A stretch of 64,000 bases of DNA from Ardenticatenaceae bacterium (GTDB lineage Bacteria > Chloroflexota > Anaerolineae > Promineifilales > Promineifilaceae): assembly GCA_020634455.1 (NCBI GenBank), contig JACKBQ010000001.1, forward strand, positions 3,162,001 to 3,226,000, given 5' to 3'. Position 1 is the stretch's first letter. Every line of letters starts with the position of its first letter. A program made the translations under genes and the position numbers. This document shows positions 16,349 through 24,741 of the stretch, piece after piece. The notes under the pieces were generated by a model, which did not search any database, was not told the DNA's origin, and saw only the letters and a list, made by a program, of their open reading frames with translations.

Positions 16349-16669
16349 CTACGGTGCAGGAGCGATGCCTACCAGTAGTGTCAGCCGCGTCGTGCCTTTG
16401 TTTTCCACGCCGTGGACGACGCCAGCCGGTGCCCAAACCACGTGGCCACTGCTCGCCACTTGTTGCTCGTCGCCCAACCAAAAATGACCTTCTCCTTCCA
16501 CCACGTAATAAAATTTGTCTTGGTCGGCGTGGTCGTGTGGCTTTTGTACTTGCCCTGGTTCCAGGCAGTTCAGGCCCAAAAGCAGGGTGTCACTGCGAAA
16601 CAAGGTGCTTTTAAAGAACTTTTCTGAGCGAGACCCAATGTGATCTTGCAAATTTTTGATCAATTCCAT
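16349..16669 (-). CDS. Cupin-domain protein
   Basis: A 106-aa single cupin. The metal-binding motif 1 is seen in PHDHADQDKFYYVVEGEGHFWLG (His-x-His, then Glu), and motif 2 in APAGVVHGVENKG. These small barrels bind a metal and a small ligand. The exact role is unknown. It is followed after 12 nt by a methyltransferase gene on the same strand. Confidence 0.9.
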   Translation of the reverse strand: MELIKNLQDHIGSRSEKFFKSTLFRSDTLLLGLNCLEPGQVQKPHDHADQDKFYYVVEGEGHFWLGDEQQVASSGHVVWAPAGVVHGVENKGTTRLTLLVGIAPAP

Positions 16670-16774
16670 GCGTTCCTCGCTAAAGACTTTTGAAGTTTTG
16701 GTACGAATGTAACTGTTTTAGGGGGCAAACTTCAAACGTCTGGTGATAAAAAGTGTGTTGAGGGTTGGAGATTA

Positions 16775-16819
16775 GAGATTGGAGACTGAGTTAATCTCCA
16801 GTCTCCAATCTCCTTTTTT
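16775..16819 (+). terminator. Perfect 14-bp hairpin with T-run next to the tRNA
   Basis: GAGATTGGAGACTG (16775-16788) pairs perfectly with CAGTCTCCAATCTC (16799-16812), followed by a run of seven T on the plus strand. It looks like an intrinsic terminator for the plus direction. It also lies directly 3' of the minus-strand tRNA, so it could fold in either transcript. Related GGAGACTGG units occur inside the alpha-2-macroglobulin gene near 49565. Confidence 0.55.
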
Positions 16820-16822
16820 AGG

Positions 16823-16918
16823 CGGGAGTGAATGGGAGTCGAACCCACCGCCGCCTGCTCGGCGCAGCCGGCCACCAATTTTGAAGACTGGGGCGCCCAC
16901 CGGGACACAATCACTCCC
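16823..16918 (-). tRNA. selC: tRNA-Sec (anticodon TCA)
   Basis: A 96-nt selenocysteine tRNA on the minus strand. The acceptor stem has 8 bp (GGGAGTGA and TCACTCCC). The D arm has the diagnostic 6-bp stem GTGTCC/GGGCGC closed by a 4-nt loop CGGT. The anticodon arm is CCAGT-CTTCAAA-ATTGG with anticodon TCA. A long variable arm follows, then T arm GTGGG-TTCGACT-CCCAT. The discriminator is G73. The 3' CCA is not fully encoded (CCT). It decodes UGA as selenocysteine, so the genome should also encode SelA, SelB, SelD and at least one selenoprotein; none is visible in this window. Confidence 0.93.
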
Positions 16919-16997
16919 ACGGGGGAGTTTAACGCAGTCGGCGTGTTTTGGGTAACCGGGGTTTCTAAGGCGCAGGGTTTTTCAGTAAAACTGAATG

Positions 16998-17074
16998 GGA
17001 CGCGGATGAAGGCAGAAAACGCGGATAAAAAGGTCATAATCCGCGTTTATCCGCGCTAGTCCGCGTCCTTTTTT
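16998..17074 (+). terminator. CCGCG inverted repeat with T-run
   Basis: Nested arms: outer GGACGCGG/CCGCGTCC and inner AAACGCGGAT/ATCCGCGTTT, followed by TTTTTT on the plus strand. It lies between the GT-C gene end (17154) and tRNA-Sec. It is either a terminator or another intergenic repeat. I see no gene between 16919 and 17153. Confidence 0.5.
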
Positions 17075-17153
17075 GCTTAATTTGGATTTACTGAAAAGCC
17101 GAATTCTAAGGCAGCGCAGAATCACAATCACCGAGATTGTGGCGCAAGTTTAG

Positions 17154-19397
17154 TTACGGCCGTATCTCCAAAGGTATCGCCACCGAATCGCCACCTGCGG
17201 CCAGTTGCAGCCGCGCCCCGCTTACTGGCTCGTACAGTCCCACCAGGATTTGGTAGCTGCCGGGGGCAAGGTCGGGCGGTAGCGGCAATGTGTGCGTGTC
17301 GTCAACCCAGTCGCCTGTGCGCCACAAATTTGTGGGGAAATCGCCCTGTACGGGCGGGGCGTCGCCCGTGGCGAGCAGCGTGCTTTGCGCATCAACCAGG
17401 TGGACAAAAACGGTGTATGCTTGCCCTGGCTGGCCTGTTGCTTGCCACAGCAGGGTCAGTGTGAGCGCCTCGCCGGGTTCAGGGGTTGCCGGGGCAATTG
17501 TATAGCCTGCGAGCTGAATCCCTTCCTGGAAAACGGCCGTTACCACACTGTCTGGCTTGGGCGGTGGGGTCTTTGTGGCTAATCGGGCGGGAACACCTAC
17601 CAAAACCAGGGAGAGAGGCTGTCCATTGGCGGCAGTAACGGCCGTTTCTGCCCTCTCAGTTGGGTCATACAAACTGATTGAAAGGCGGAGTTGGGTCGGA
17701 GCCAACGCATCTTTGTTGACATAAATATAATAATCGTCCTGCCAAATTTGCCCCAGCTGCCACTGGCTGGTTGGAATTTGGCCGCTGGCCGGGTGTCGAT
17801 CCACCTGCCCAACCGACTGGAAATTGCGGCCAAGCAGATGAACGCCGCTCAGCAGGTTTACGGAGATGGGCTCCACCAATTGCCAGTAAAGGGTGGCGGT
17901 CACGGGCTGTGCGCCGCCGGGCAGCGTGCTTTGGTCTGGAGCCATCTCTACGCCGACGAGCTGAATGGTGCCGCCCGCCGCAGAAAAGGTAATGGGCTCG
18001 ATTTGGGCTTGCTGGGGAACGGCCGTTGCCGGTTCAGGAAATGCATAGGCAGGGGCAATAACGCGCCAGGCCAGCACTGCCGCGACCAAGGCCAAACCTG
18101 CTACGGTTGTAGGCATTGCCCAGTGCCGCCGGTTTGGGGGAAGCCAGCCCAGCAAACCTACGCTCCACAGCACGTTGATGCCGCCCAATGCCGGAAAAAT
18201 GAGCCGCCCCTGAAATGCGGGCGAAATAATGGTCCAGCGAATGAGCAACCCAAGCAAAATAAGGCTCCAGGCAATGACCAACCAGCTGGCAGCGGGTCGG
18301 TTTGGTCTGGGGCGGTTGGGGCGCAGCCAGCCAGCTAATCCCCCCACAAAAAGGAAATTCATGAGCCAGTAAAATGGTTGGGGCGGGGCGATATTGACCC
18401 CACCAAATAAACCCCAATAGCTGCGGAAAAAGGTACCAAACTCGGAAACCCAATCAGCCCAGCGCATCGGTTGTTCGCGGGTGCCCTGCACGGCAATAAA
18501 CGCAGACAGCCCGGTGAGGTCGTGGTAAAGGGATAAGTTGCGCCAAAACCACCAGCCAGTTAGCAAAACGGCCGTTCCCAACACCAACGGCCCGCCAATC
18601 CAAAACAGCTGCCACTGTTTTTTACGCCACGCCAGCCAAAACAGCATCAGTCCGGTTAGAGCCAGCAGCCCGGCCAGGCTCAGCTTTGTCAAAATGCCCA
18701 GTCCCAGCACGAAGCCCAAGCCAGCATAGCGCCACCAGGCCAGACGCGGATTGGGCTGCTGTTGCCAGAGCCGCACCATGAGCAATAAACCGAGCGTTCC
18801 TAAAAAGACGCTTAACGAATCGTTGTTGACGGCTGCGCTGATGAACAGAAACATCGGGTTAAAGGCGGTTAGGGCGGCGGCCAGTAAGCCCACCTGACTA
18901 GAAAAAAGCTGCTGTCCCAGAACGGCCGTTAGCCATACCGTCCCTAAACCAAGGCCAATAGACGCCAGCCGAATGACGTAAATTGCCAGGATGCTGCCTT
19001 GCCAGGGGAACTGCTCCTTTTCTGGCTGGTGCAGGATGAGATTTTTGTTGCCAATCTGGTTGGGATTGCCCACAAATGCGTGTTTGTTGGTTTGGTGAAT
19101 TTCGGGCAAATCCGAAGTGTCTATCCAGCTTGTAAGTGCGGCCATCAGACCATAATAAAGTGGCGGTTGTGCCCCTTCTTGCAGCCAAAGCCCCGGATTT
19201 TCCGGGTCTAGCACAGGCAATTTGCCTTCTGCCTGAATAAATTGCACCACCGGATAATGTTTATATTCATCAGAAGATTCCAGCGGGGGCGTTGCCAGCA
19301 TGTATCCCACGCCCAGCACGGCGTAAAGTAGCAAAATTACGCTTAACCAAAGGCGCTGTTTTTTTGAAAAAGGCGGGCTGCTTGTGGATTGAGTCAT
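17154..19397 (-). CDS. GT-C type membrane glycosyltransferase-like protein (third of three)
   Basis: About 747 aa. An N-terminal membrane helix is followed by a loop with acidic residues (PPLESSDEYKHYP), the position of the catalytic Asp/Glu in GT-C enzymes (DUF2142/PMT-like). About 11 more helices follow to residue 440. The C-terminal 300 residues are soluble and beta-rich, with two repeats of the form YTVFVHLVDAQ, then LWRTGDWVDDTHTLPLPP, also seen in the next two genes. It probably moves sugars from a polyprenyl carrier to a cell-surface acceptor. The ATG at 19397 lies 7 nt after the preceding stop; a longer frame from 19442 would overlap that gene. Confidence 0.82.
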   Translation of the reverse strand: MTQSTSSPPFSKKQRLWLSVILLLYAVLGVGYMLATPPLESSDEYKHYPVVQFIQAEGKLPVLDPENPGLWLQEGAQPPLYYGLMAALTSWIDTSDLPEIHQTNKHAFVGNPNQIGNKNLILHQPEKEQFPWQGSILAIYVIRLASIGLGLGTVWLTAVLGQQLFSSQVGLLAAALTAFNPMFLFISAAVNNDSLSVFLGTLGLLLMVRLWQQQPNPRLAWWRYAGLGFVLGLGILTKLSLAGLLALTGLMLFWLAWRKKQWQLFWIGGPLVLGTAVLLTGWWFWRNLSLYHDLTGLSAFIAVQGTREQPMRWADWVSEFGTFFRSYWGLFGGVNIAPPQPFYWLMNFLFVGGLAGWLRPNRPRPNRPAASWLVIAWSLILLGLLIRWTIISPAFQGRLIFPALGGINVLWSVGLLGWLPPNRRHWAMPTTVAGLALVAAVLAWRVIAPAYAFPEPATAVPQQAQIEPITFSAAGGTIQLVGVEMAPDQSTLPGGAQPVTATLYWQLVEPISVNLLSGVHLLGRNFQSVGQVDRHPASGQIPTSQWQLGQIWQDDYYIYVNKDALAPTQLRLSISLYDPTERAETAVTAANGQPLSLVLVGVPARLATKTPPPKPDSVVTAVFQEGIQLAGYTIAPATPEPGEALTLTLLWQATGQPGQAYTVFVHLVDAQSTLLATGDAPPVQGDFPTNLWRTGDWVDDTHTLPLPPDLAPGSYQILVGLYEPVSGARLQLAAGGDSVAIPLEIRP

Positions 19398-19404
19398 AAA
19401 AATA

Positions 19405-21639
19405 TCACGGCGTAATCGCTGGGCCAGGCAGGGTTGCGGCATTGAGTTCGGTAGCGCTATCGGTGCGGTTCAGTCGGCTGCCATCGGCAAGACGGTAAAA
19501 CCCCAGGCTAAGGTGGGTGGCGCCAGCTGGTGCATTGGCGGGAATGGTAAAAGTGTGGCTGGTGACAATTTGTTCGCCTGCGCCCCAAAAGTTTGTGGGA
19601 TAAGCTCCGCCTTGCGGCAACCCATCTGCCTGAACCAGCAGATTATCGTTGGCATCCAGCAAATGGGCAAAGATGGTGTAGCTGTCGGAAAGAGGGCCGC
19701 TGCTGTGCCAGGTGAACTGCACGGTAATGGTTTGGTTAACGGCCGTTTCCTCCACTGACCAATCATAACTTACCAAAGAGACGCCTTGCTCAAAGCGGGC
19801 AACGGCCGTTTCCGGTGCAGCAAGGGGCGCGCTGGGCTGGGCTGAGAGAATTTTTAGCTGTCTTAAGCCAGTAGGTGCGGGCAGATTTGCAGCAGTTACG
19901 GCCGTTAGTCGCTCCCCACTAGGCAAATCATAAAAACCCAGGTCTAACACCGCCACCGTGGGCGATGAAATCGAATTGTTGACCGGGATTTTGTAAGAAT
20001 CGCAAAAGCGATTCCCTGGCTGCCAGCTGGTCGTTGGCCGTGTTCCCAGACCGGGATAGGTGTCAATTTGCCCCAGAGAGTTAAATTGGTAATCCAGCAG
20101 GGCTACGTAGAGCGTGTAATTTTGCTCAATGGGAGCCAGGGCTTCCCAGCAGGCTGTTACGGTGATGGGTTCCCCGGCTGTTGCTTCTGGGGGGGAAACG
20201 GCCGTACCCAACAATCGAATTTTATCCGCCCAAACCAGGTTAGCGGGCTGATCAAATTGTTCGGCCGCTGCGTTTGCTGTTAGCAGCGGTGGCGGGGCGT
20301 ACACCCAGGGCAGGTAAATGGCCGAGCTGTAAATGGCGATGCTTACCAATGGCAGGGTGATGATGGCGGAGAGCAACGGCCGTTTGCCCAGCGGCCTTAG
20401 CGTAAACAAACCAGCCGTCAGCAATGCCGCCAAAGCTGCCAATGAAGGAAAGATGTAACGGCCGTTTGCCCCAGTTGGATTCCGAAAAATGTAATAAAAC
20501 AAGGCCGCGACGTAACTTGCCAAACTGGTGGCAAGCAATAGCCAATAAACGCCGCGTTTTTCACTCAGCAGGTAAGACCAGCCTGTGCGCCATAAGCGAA
20601 CACCACCAGCAACCAATCCCAGCAGGCAAACCCCGCTAAAAAATGCATAAATGAGCGATGGCAGCGGCACCTGCCCATAACCAAAACGGCCCCACAAATT
20701 GCTCCAACTGTAGCCCACATCGGCCCACAGCCGGGCTGCTGTGCGCAGCTCAGGCAATCGTTCGCCCCACACCTGCAACACAATTTCCAAAGCCAGCGGG
20801 TCCCCATAAATTTGCCAATTGCGCCCAAACCACCAGCCGGCCACCAGGGCAATGATGCCGCCAATCAGCAAACCCCGGCCAAGCAAAAAACGCCAGGATC
20901 GCTTTTGCCAGCTTACCCACAGCAAGGCGATGCTCCAGGGCACCAGAAGCATCAGGCCATTCAACTTTGTTAGCAGCGCCAGACCGCCAACCAGGCCAAT
21001 CAAAATGGAAATTTCCCAGCGAAACGAATGTTTTAAGGCAAGCAAACAAAGCCACAGCATTACGGATCCCCACATGAAGATCATACTGTCATTGTTCACG
21101 GCTCCTGCCAGGTACAAAAGCATAGGGTTTAGCCCGCCAATGGCCAGCAGCAGCGCTGTTTTGTACGGCCGTTCCGGCCACAAACTTTGGCCCATCCCCC
21201 AAATAGCAACCACCCCCACCAAAATAAGCATTAACGACCACAGCCGCAGCAAATGAATGATTAGCGCCCCGCCTGCGTACGGAAATTGATTGGTTGGCTC
21301 CGGCAAAAATTGCAGCTTGTTGTTTTGGCTCACCAGACCAGCTTCGTGGTAGGCCCAAAATGGATTGCGGGTCGGCACGATTGCCTCTGCCTCTATCTGG
21401 CTTACCAGCCATGCCCCGCACCAATAATAAAGCGGCGGCTGGTGGCTTTGTGATTTTTCGCCATCTGGTTCCTGGATGGGCAGCGAACCATTGACCAACA
21501 GATGCTGTACAAATTGGTAATGTTGGTACTCGTCTGGCGGCTCAAACAGCGGATTTGCCCAATTTGTGACCAAACCCAGGCTGCCCACCAGCAGCAGGTA
21601 AATAAACAAGATGAGGCGTTGGGCTTGTTTTGGGTTCAT
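19405..21639 (-). CDS. GT-C type membrane glycosyltransferase-like protein (second of three)
   Basis: A 744-aa paralogue of the following gene. The acidic loop after helix 1 reads EPPDEYQHYQFVQHLL, with the DE pair typical of GT-C active sites. A second loop carries SHQPPLYYW. A dozen membrane helices are followed by two extracytoplasmic beta-rich modules (YTLYVALLDYQ, then YTIFAHLLDAN with the GAYPTNFW and AGATHLSLGFY blocks). The product fits a lipid-linked sugar transferase for envelope glycans. It starts 2 nt after the stop of the upstream glycosyltransferase gene, so the three are an operon. Confidence 0.82.
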   Translation of the reverse strand: MNPKQAQRLILFIYLLLVGSLGLVTNWANPLFEPPDEYQHYQFVQHLLVNGSLPIQEPDGEKSQSHQPPLYYWCGAWLVSQIEAEAIVPTRNPFWAYHEAGLVSQNNKLQFLPEPTNQFPYAGGALIIHLLRLWSLMLILVGVVAIWGMGQSLWPERPYKTALLLAIGGLNPMLLYLAGAVNNDSMIFMWGSVMLWLCLLALKHSFRWEISILIGLVGGLALLTKLNGLMLLVPWSIALLWVSWQKRSWRFLLGRGLLIGGIIALVAGWWFGRNWQIYGDPLALEIVLQVWGERLPELRTAARLWADVGYSWSNLWGRFGYGQVPLPSLIYAFFSGVCLLGLVAGGVRLWRTGWSYLLSEKRGVYWLLLATSLASYVAALFYYIFRNPTGANGRYIFPSLAALAALLTAGLFTLRPLGKRPLLSAIITLPLVSIAIYSSAIYLPWVYAPPPLLTANAAAEQFDQPANLVWADKIRLLGTAVSPPEATAGEPITVTACWEALAPIEQNYTLYVALLDYQFNSLGQIDTYPGLGTRPTTSWQPGNRFCDSYKIPVNNSISSPTVAVLDLGFYDLPSGERLTAVTAANLPAPTGLRQLKILSAQPSAPLAAPETAVARFEQGVSLVSYDWSVEETAVNQTITVQFTWHSSGPLSDSYTIFAHLLDANDNLLVQADGLPQGGAYPTNFWGAGEQIVTSHTFTIPANAPAGATHLSLGFYRLADGSRLNRTDSATELNAATLPGPAITP

Positions 21640-21641
21640 GG

Positions 21642-24386
21642 TTATGGGTTGGCGGGTGGCACTGGTTGCAGGATGTAGATGTTGTTGGGAACGGCCGTAC
21701 CCGCCACAGTTAACGGCAAGCGCACATTACTATCTTCTAGCGAATAAAAGCCCACCGATACGACTAAATCTTCCAAATTCTCAGCGGAATCCAGTGCAGA
21801 TAGCTCCAGCTGGTGTGAATCTTCCACAATTTCGCCAACGCGCCAGCTAGACGTGGGGCGCAGCCATTTCGCGGGTTCACTGCTAGATTGCAGCAGTGGG
21901 GCGCTATTTGCCTGTCCCAAGTGTACAAACACCGCATAATTCGTGTTCATGGTGGCAGTGCTTTCCCAAAAAAGGTCTACCGTCAAACTATCCTCAACGC
22001 GATTCAGTCGGTAGCCTGCCAGAGAAATTGCGTCGCCAAAGGCAACCCCGTCCAGAGCAATGGCCTCCTCTGGCAATGTGGTCACAATGGGCCAGCTATT
22101 GATGGGTATCCAGCCGCTGTTTACCCAGTTGCCGCCGGTAAACTGGGCGGCCTGCAGAATTTCATCCCCATGAGTAAGCTGCACTTGCAAACGATACCAC
22201 CCTTCAGACCCAAAGGGGAGGCGCAAATTCAGTGGCGTTTGCCCATAGGTGCCGGGCTGCCATTGTGTGGCCGGGAAGATGGCTGATCCCAAGGGGGAGG
22301 CTTGTTCGGCAATGGTGCGGCCCCAAAAATCTACCAAACGCAGGTGGACGACCAAATTCTCTGGCAAATCCTCTTCTGTATACCAAAGTAAATGGCCGAT
22401 TGCCCACAGCCCGGCCCGAAACTCGTCAGATTGCCAGTTTGTAGAAACCAGCTGAAGTCCGATATCCGGGTAATTTGCCACGTTTTTTTCGGGAACGGCC
22501 GTTTGCCAGGCGGGTAGGTTCGTTTGTCCGGTAAAGACAAAAGCGCCTTCCAGTCTAACAAACAGATCGTACAGGATAGGTGGCGTCCCAACAGATAGCG
22601 GCAGCCAAAGCTGTTGCCGATAGTAAACATCTTCATCGGGGGTGGTGCCTGTGGGCAAGGCAAGCCTAGCGCATCCTTCGCTCCAAACATTTTGGTTATC
22701 GTCTTGTAGCCGCAGGCACGCCGTTGGGGGGTCTTGCTCGGTGTTGCTTTTTGCGGTTTGCCAATAAAGCGCAACCCACACGCCTGCTTCACTAAAGCGC
22801 TCCTCCATGCGGATGCCCCGCAGGTGGGATTCTCCCTGCACCAAATCAACAGGGAATACGTCTGCCGGTAAATTGGTGAGGGGATCGGCGCGTTCCAGCA
22901 GGCTCAAATAGAGCGTTTCCCAACTGGCCGGAAATTGAGCGGTATCTGCTGAAAACCGTCGTGTTTCTAGCCAACTGGGTACAAACGTTGGGTCAAAATA
23001 AGGGGGTGTGGGCGCTGCTACAAACCAAATGCGGTCATAGGTGTCGTGGAGGTGCTGCAATGTTTCCTGGGTAGCGTCCAAATCATTGGTGCCAAATTGG
23101 GGAACGGCCGTATACGGCAAATCAGATGCGTAATAATCGTAAGTGGTCATCATGATCGAGCTGTGCCACAAAACAAAATCCCCTGGCTGTCGCCTGGCTT
23201 CAATATATTCAGCCAAAGCCCGCACGTCGTCTTTAACAATCGGCGGTGATTGGATGGTTGCCCATAGCTGCTGCCCGCTAAGACCAAGAGCAACAACGCC
23301 CAAACCTATCGCCAGCAGCTTTTGCCGCTGCCAAAGCGTGGTCAGACCATGCCCCATCAACAAAAACCAGGCAACAGACAACACCGTCAGGTGGCGCGGA
23401 TTGGAGTAGTTTGCTTTTAACCAGGAAGCGGCAAAAAAGGCCAGCAAGGTTAATAAAAATCCGCCGCTGCCCAGCAAAAAAACGCGCCAGCGCTTCTCTT
23501 TGTCTGGGATGCGTGCTGTCAACAGCCCCACCAGGCCTAAAAGTATGAATGGCCAGATTTGCCAGCCTGCGTTTTCCAGCGGTCCCGCAGAACCCAGCGA
23601 GAAGGTATTGATGCCTTCCTGAGCCAAAACCCATAGCTGTCGCTGAGAAAAAGCAAAAAATTCGGGCAGCCCTAAAAGCTCCAGCAAATGGGGTGCCAAC
23701 ACCAGACCGCCAATCAGCAGCAAAATGATGCCGCCGAGCCACCAGCCCCAATGCGGCCGTTTTTGCCCAGCCAGCAGCAGCAAAATAGCGATTGCAAAGG
23801 CAATGACAAAAAGACCCGTGTAATGCGTCATGATCAGCAGTAAGCCAACCATGCCTAAGGCAACGAACTGCCACCAGCGATTACCGGGCTGCATCACCGC
23901 CCACAGCAGCCGATAAAAAACGAGCGTTTCCAATACCAGCAATGTGTACATGCGTGCTTCGCGGGCATACCAGTAAAAAAAGGGAGAAACCATAACGAGC
24001 AGCAGGGTGGTAACGGCCGTACGTCGTCCCCAAACAGTTCGCCCCAAATGGTAAAAACCAGCAACGGCCAGCAGCATAAAAAATAGTGATGGCAAACGGT
24101 AGGCAAATTCTGTGCGGCCAATGGCCAGCTGCCATAAGTGCAAGATGAGAAAATAAAATGGCGGGTGTAAGTCTGGCGAGGAGATACCTTGGACGATGTT
24201 CCGGTTAGCAAAAATTTGCCCAAAGGATTGCTCTGCCCGAATAACTGTCAGCGCTTCGTCTCGCCACAGGCTGGCACCATCCATCTGGTGCAAATAAAGG
24301 GCAAAGACGCTCAACAGGAGTATGACAATTGCCCATAGGGGGAGATTAAATAAGGTTTCCCGCGAACTTTTTTCTTTTACGGACAT
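21642..24386 (-). CDS. PMT/ArnT-like membrane glycosyltransferase (first of three)
   Basis: About 914 aa and clearly of the PMT_2/ArnT type. The first periplasmic loop is DGASLWRDEALTVI with the catalytic Asp-Glu, and the next has DLHPPFYFLIL. About 12 helices run to residue 400, followed by a long extracytoplasmic beta-rich part with three modules similar to those in the two genes downstream. It likely transfers a sugar from a polyprenyl phosphate carrier. The start at 24386 (MSVKEK) is preferred to the upstream frame start at 24458, which would add a Cys-containing non-membrane leader. Confidence 0.85.
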   Translation of the reverse strand: MSVKEKSSRETLFNLPLWAIVILLLSVFALYLHQMDGASLWRDEALTVIRAEQSFGQIFANRNIVQGISSPDLHPPFYFLILHLWQLAIGRTEFAYRLPSLFFMLLAVAGFYHLGRTVWGRRTAVTTLLLVMVSPFFYWYAREARMYTLLVLETLVFYRLLWAVMQPGNRWWQFVALGMVGLLLIMTHYTGLFVIAFAIAILLLLAGQKRPHWGWWLGGIILLLIGGLVLAPHLLELLGLPEFFAFSQRQLWVLAQEGINTFSLGSAGPLENAGWQIWPFILLGLVGLLTARIPDKEKRWRVFLLGSGGFLLTLLAFFAASWLKANYSNPRHLTVLSVAWFLLMGHGLTTLWQRQKLLAIGLGVVALGLSGQQLWATIQSPPIVKDDVRALAEYIEARRQPGDFVLWHSSIMMTTYDYYASDLPYTAVPQFGTNDLDATQETLQHLHDTYDRIWFVAAPTPPYFDPTFVPSWLETRRFSADTAQFPASWETLYLSLLERADPLTNLPADVFPVDLVQGESHLRGIRMEERFSEAGVWVALYWQTAKSNTEQDPPTACLRLQDDNQNVWSEGCARLALPTGTTPDEDVYYRQQLWLPLSVGTPPILYDLFVRLEGAFVFTGQTNLPAWQTAVPEKNVANYPDIGLQLVSTNWQSDEFRAGLWAIGHLLWYTEEDLPENLVVHLRLVDFWGRTIAEQASPLGSAIFPATQWQPGTYGQTPLNLRLPFGSEGWYRLQVQLTHGDEILQAAQFTGGNWVNSGWIPINSWPIVTTLPEEAIALDGVAFGDAISLAGYRLNRVEDSLTVDLFWESTATMNTNYAVFVHLGQANSAPLLQSSSEPAKWLRPTSSWRVGEIVEDSHQLELSALDSAENLEDLVVSVGFYSLEDSNVRLPLTVAGTAVPNNIYILQPVPPANP

Positions 24387-24741
24387 TGACGCAATTTTAC
24401 CTGTATCAACGCGGTTGGGCACGTTGACGACCCTGCTGCATTGTGATAAAAAACACAATTGGACAACTCATCCGAACAAAACCACTCAGAAACGGCCGTT
24501 CTCGATTGTGAATCGTTGGACAAATGGACGGAGGTAAGGTATATTTTCCGCGCATTCCAGGGTTCCTGGCAGGTATTGCTTGCAACTCAAAAAATGCACC
24601 TCGCTGTTGTGGCGGGAAGACCACTCGGACGAAACGCAAAATCAATTAGTTAACAAGACCCAAAAACTCTTCAACATATCTGGATGATGCCTGCATATTA
24701 TTTATTGTCTAGATTGTGGATTTTCAATAGGAGGTTGGTGG
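24387..24741 (+). promoter_or_regulatory. Divergent regulatory region between GT-C operon and atp operon
   Basis: A 355-nt gap with no gene. It holds a Rex-like palindrome (24441-24458), one ACGGCCGT near 24491, an AT-rich stretch with TATTAT near 24700 that could be the -10 of the atp promoter, and the strong AGGAGG ribosome-binding site just before atpA. The exact promoters cannot be assigned. Confidence 0.5.
24441..24458. promoter_or_regulatory. Possible Rex operator upstream of atpA and the GT-C operon
   Basis: TTGTGATAAAAAACACAA matches the Rex consensus TTGTGA-N6-TCACAA at 11 of 12 defined positions. A rex gene lies 6 kb away in this window. The site is about 285 nt from atpA and 55 nt from the GT-C start, so which operon it serves is unclear. 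Confidence 0.4.

Noticed and set aside
16732..17059. Short open frames over the tRNA-Sec region
   Set aside because: They are translations of the tRNA and its flanking hairpins.
17126..17146. Palindrome CACAATCACCGAGATTGTG as another Rex operator
   Set aside because: The half-sites are in the reverse orientation to TTGTGA-N6-TCACAA, and it lies downstream of a gene.
19398..19442. Longer N-terminus for the third GT-C gene
   Set aside because: It would overlap the preceding gene by some 38 nt and add a polar leader; the ATG at 19397 gives a standard start just before the first membrane helix.
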